A DNA stretch of 64,000 bases from Mycolicibacterium rutilum (lineage in GTDB: Bacteria; Actinomycetota; Actinomycetes; Mycobacteriales; Mycobacteriaceae): contig NZ_LT629971.1 of assembly GCF_900108565.1 (NCBI RefSeq), forward strand, positions 558,001 through 622,000, written 5' to 3'. A program made the position numbers and the translations under genes. The notes under the pieces are model-generated. The model did no database searches and was not told where the DNA came from. It saw only the letters and a list, made by a program, of their open reading frames with translations. Shown in pieces: positions 63,170 through 64,000 of the stretch (position 1 is its first letter; every line of letters begins with the position of its first letter).

Positions 63170-64000
63170 CAGCCACCGTCGCGGCGCGACAGGCCGAACA
63201 GACCGAGGAAGGTGCTGAACAGGCCGGCGAGGAAGGTGACAGTCCGTGAGAACAGGTCACTGAAGATCTCGAAGATCGCGCCGACTGCACCCGTCGAGCC
63301 TTCGCCGCTCGTGCCGGACGTGCCGGAGGTACCCGTCGTGCCGGACGTACCGGAGGTGCCAGTCGTGCCGGTCGTGCCCGAGGTGCCGGACGTGCCGGTC
63401 GTGCCAGACGTACCTGAAGTCCCTGACGTTCCGCTCGTGCCAGACGTACCTGACGTGCCGCTCGTTCCCGAAGTGCCCGACGTGCCGCTGGTGCCCGAGG
63501 TGCCGGATGTACCCGAAGTGCCAGTCGTACCGGAGGTTCCGCTGGTGCCCGATGTACCCGACGTACCGCTCGTGCCGGAGGTCCCTGATGTACCAGAGGT
63601 TCCGCTCGTACCGGACGTCCCTGAAGTACCGCTTGTGCCGGACGTACCCGAAGTGCCACTCGTGCCGGAGGTTCCGCTGGTGCCCGATGTACCCGACGTA
63701 CCGCTGGTACCCGATGTACCGGACGTACCCGAAGTTCCACTCGTACCCGACGTACCGCTGGTACCCGACGTCCCAGACGTGCCGCTGGTGCCGGAGGTCC
63801 CGGATGTACCAGAGGTGCCGCTCGTACCGGACGTACCAGACGTGCCGCTCGTACCGGACGTCCCTGATGTACCAGAGGTTCCGCTCGTACCCGAAGTGCC
63901 AGACGTACCCGAAGTGCCGGACGTACCGCTGGTACCGGACGTGCCGGAGGTCCCTGATGTACCAGAGGTTCCGCTCGTGCCACCACCGTCGGTGGGGTCC
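63160..64000 (-). CDS. Gly-Thr-Ser repeat protein, C-terminal part (start outside window)
   Basis: 279 residues are in the window, with no start codon; the N-terminus lies beyond the right edge. The order is: six residues DPTDGG, 75 consecutive Gly-Thr-Ser/Thr tripeptides, then a 48-residue hydrophobic tail (GAIFEIFSDLFSRTVTFLAGLF, ending SRRDGGWWF). The repeat is a dense potential O-glycosylation target; the amphipathic tail may associate with membrane. The frame is supported by its sensible end and a 10-nt overlap with the next gene. It would be the most upstream visible gene of the polysaccharide operon. Confidence 0.82.
   Translation of the reverse strand, partial: DPTDGGGTSGTSGTSGTSGTSGTSGTSGTSGTSGTSGTSGTSGTSGTSGTSGTSGTSGTSGTSGTSGTSGTSGTSGTSGTSGTSGTSGTSGTSGTSGTSGTSGTSGTSGTSGTSGTSGTSGTSGTSGTSGTSGTSGTSGTSGTSGTSGTSGTSGTSGTTGTSGTSGTSGTSGTSGTSGTSGTSGTSGTSGTSGTSGTSGTTGTSGTSGTTGTTGTSGTSGTTGTSGTSGTSGEGSTGAVGAIFEIFSDLFSRTVTFLAGLFSTFLGLFGLSRRDGGWWF
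63307..63981 (-). repeat. 75-copy 9-bp repeat encoding Gly-Thr-Ser/Thr
   Basis: 675 bp in perfect phase, 70 Gly-Thr-Ser and five Gly-Thr-Thr units; all five Thr variants lie toward the C-terminal end (four of them between 63334 and 63405, one near 63525). All six Ser, four Thr and four Gly codons are used, so the repeat is kept at peptide rather than nucleotide level. Confidence 0.95.

Noticed and set aside
63307..63981. CRISPR array
   Set aside because: Units are 9 bp with no spacers and keep a reading frame; this is a coding repeat.
63138..63986. Arg/Val/Pro-rich reading frame through the repeat
   Set aside because: It is an alternative frame of the same 9-bp array. The Gly-Thr-Ser frame has a regular composition, a sensible C-terminus and a short overlap with the next gene.

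Overview
The window is high-GC, very densely coded actinobacterial DNA and looks like chromosome from a rapid-growing, environmental Mycobacterium (Mycolicibacterium-type). The marker is a conserved mycobacterial core known in M. tuberculosis as Rv0427c-Rv0440. Its members here are groEL2 with two CIRCE operators, an SDR, moeA, psd, pssA, a CDC48-like AAA ATPase, a LON-N protein, a YbdK-type ligase, sodC, virR, a DUF3263 protein, def, a GNAT protein and xthA. No gap between genes exceeds 300 bp. No tRNA, rRNA, insertion sequence or CRISPR array was seen.

Layout. 0-11 kb is a mixed catabolic and stress region: DUF2889 protein, aldehyde dehydrogenase with a TetR regulator, PAP2 phosphatase, DinB-fold proteins, VOC protein, D-aminoacylase-like amidohydrolase, SDR, and a secreted protein with an acidic tail. 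11.2-13.1 kb is groEL2 with its terminator and CIRCE control region. 13.1-23.3 kb is an accessory insert between groEL2 and the rest of the core: TetR/SDR pair, cupin, UvrA-like ABC ATPase, helicase, SRPBCC protein, HAD phosphatase and PH-domain membrane proteins. 23.3-29.2 kb is the phospholipid and molybdopterin block SDR-moeA-psd-pssA-AAA.

29.3-42.8 kb is a second insert: a NarL-type two-component system, a CBS/ArsB-NhaD transporter operon, an OafA-like acyltransferase and a complete Mrp Na+/H+ antiporter operon with MrpA and MrpB fused, followed by a methyltransferase. 42.8-48.6 kb returns to the core, with a leftward DUF3263-virR-sodC-ligase-LON operon and a divergent def-GNAT-xthA operon. 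A 13E12-family HNH gene at 48.6-50.2 kb marks the end of the core.

50.1-64 kb is the most unusual part: at least thirteen leftward genes, mostly joined by 4-nt ATGA/GTGA overlaps, forming a Wzx/Wzy-type surface polysaccharide locus. It holds a WecB epimerase, GH113-like lipoprotein, GT2, O-antigen ligase/polymerase, Wzx flippase, WecG/TagA transferase, Wzz-like protein, GT4, an unassigned all-helical protein, a GT-C membrane transferase, an HTTM protein and its membrane partner. At the right edge is the C-terminal part of a protein with 75 uninterrupted Gly-Thr-Ser/Thr tripeptides. WecB plus WecG predicts ManNAc in the glycan. No initiating sugar-phosphate transferase lies in the window. The repeat protein may be a glycosylated partner of this locus; that is inference.
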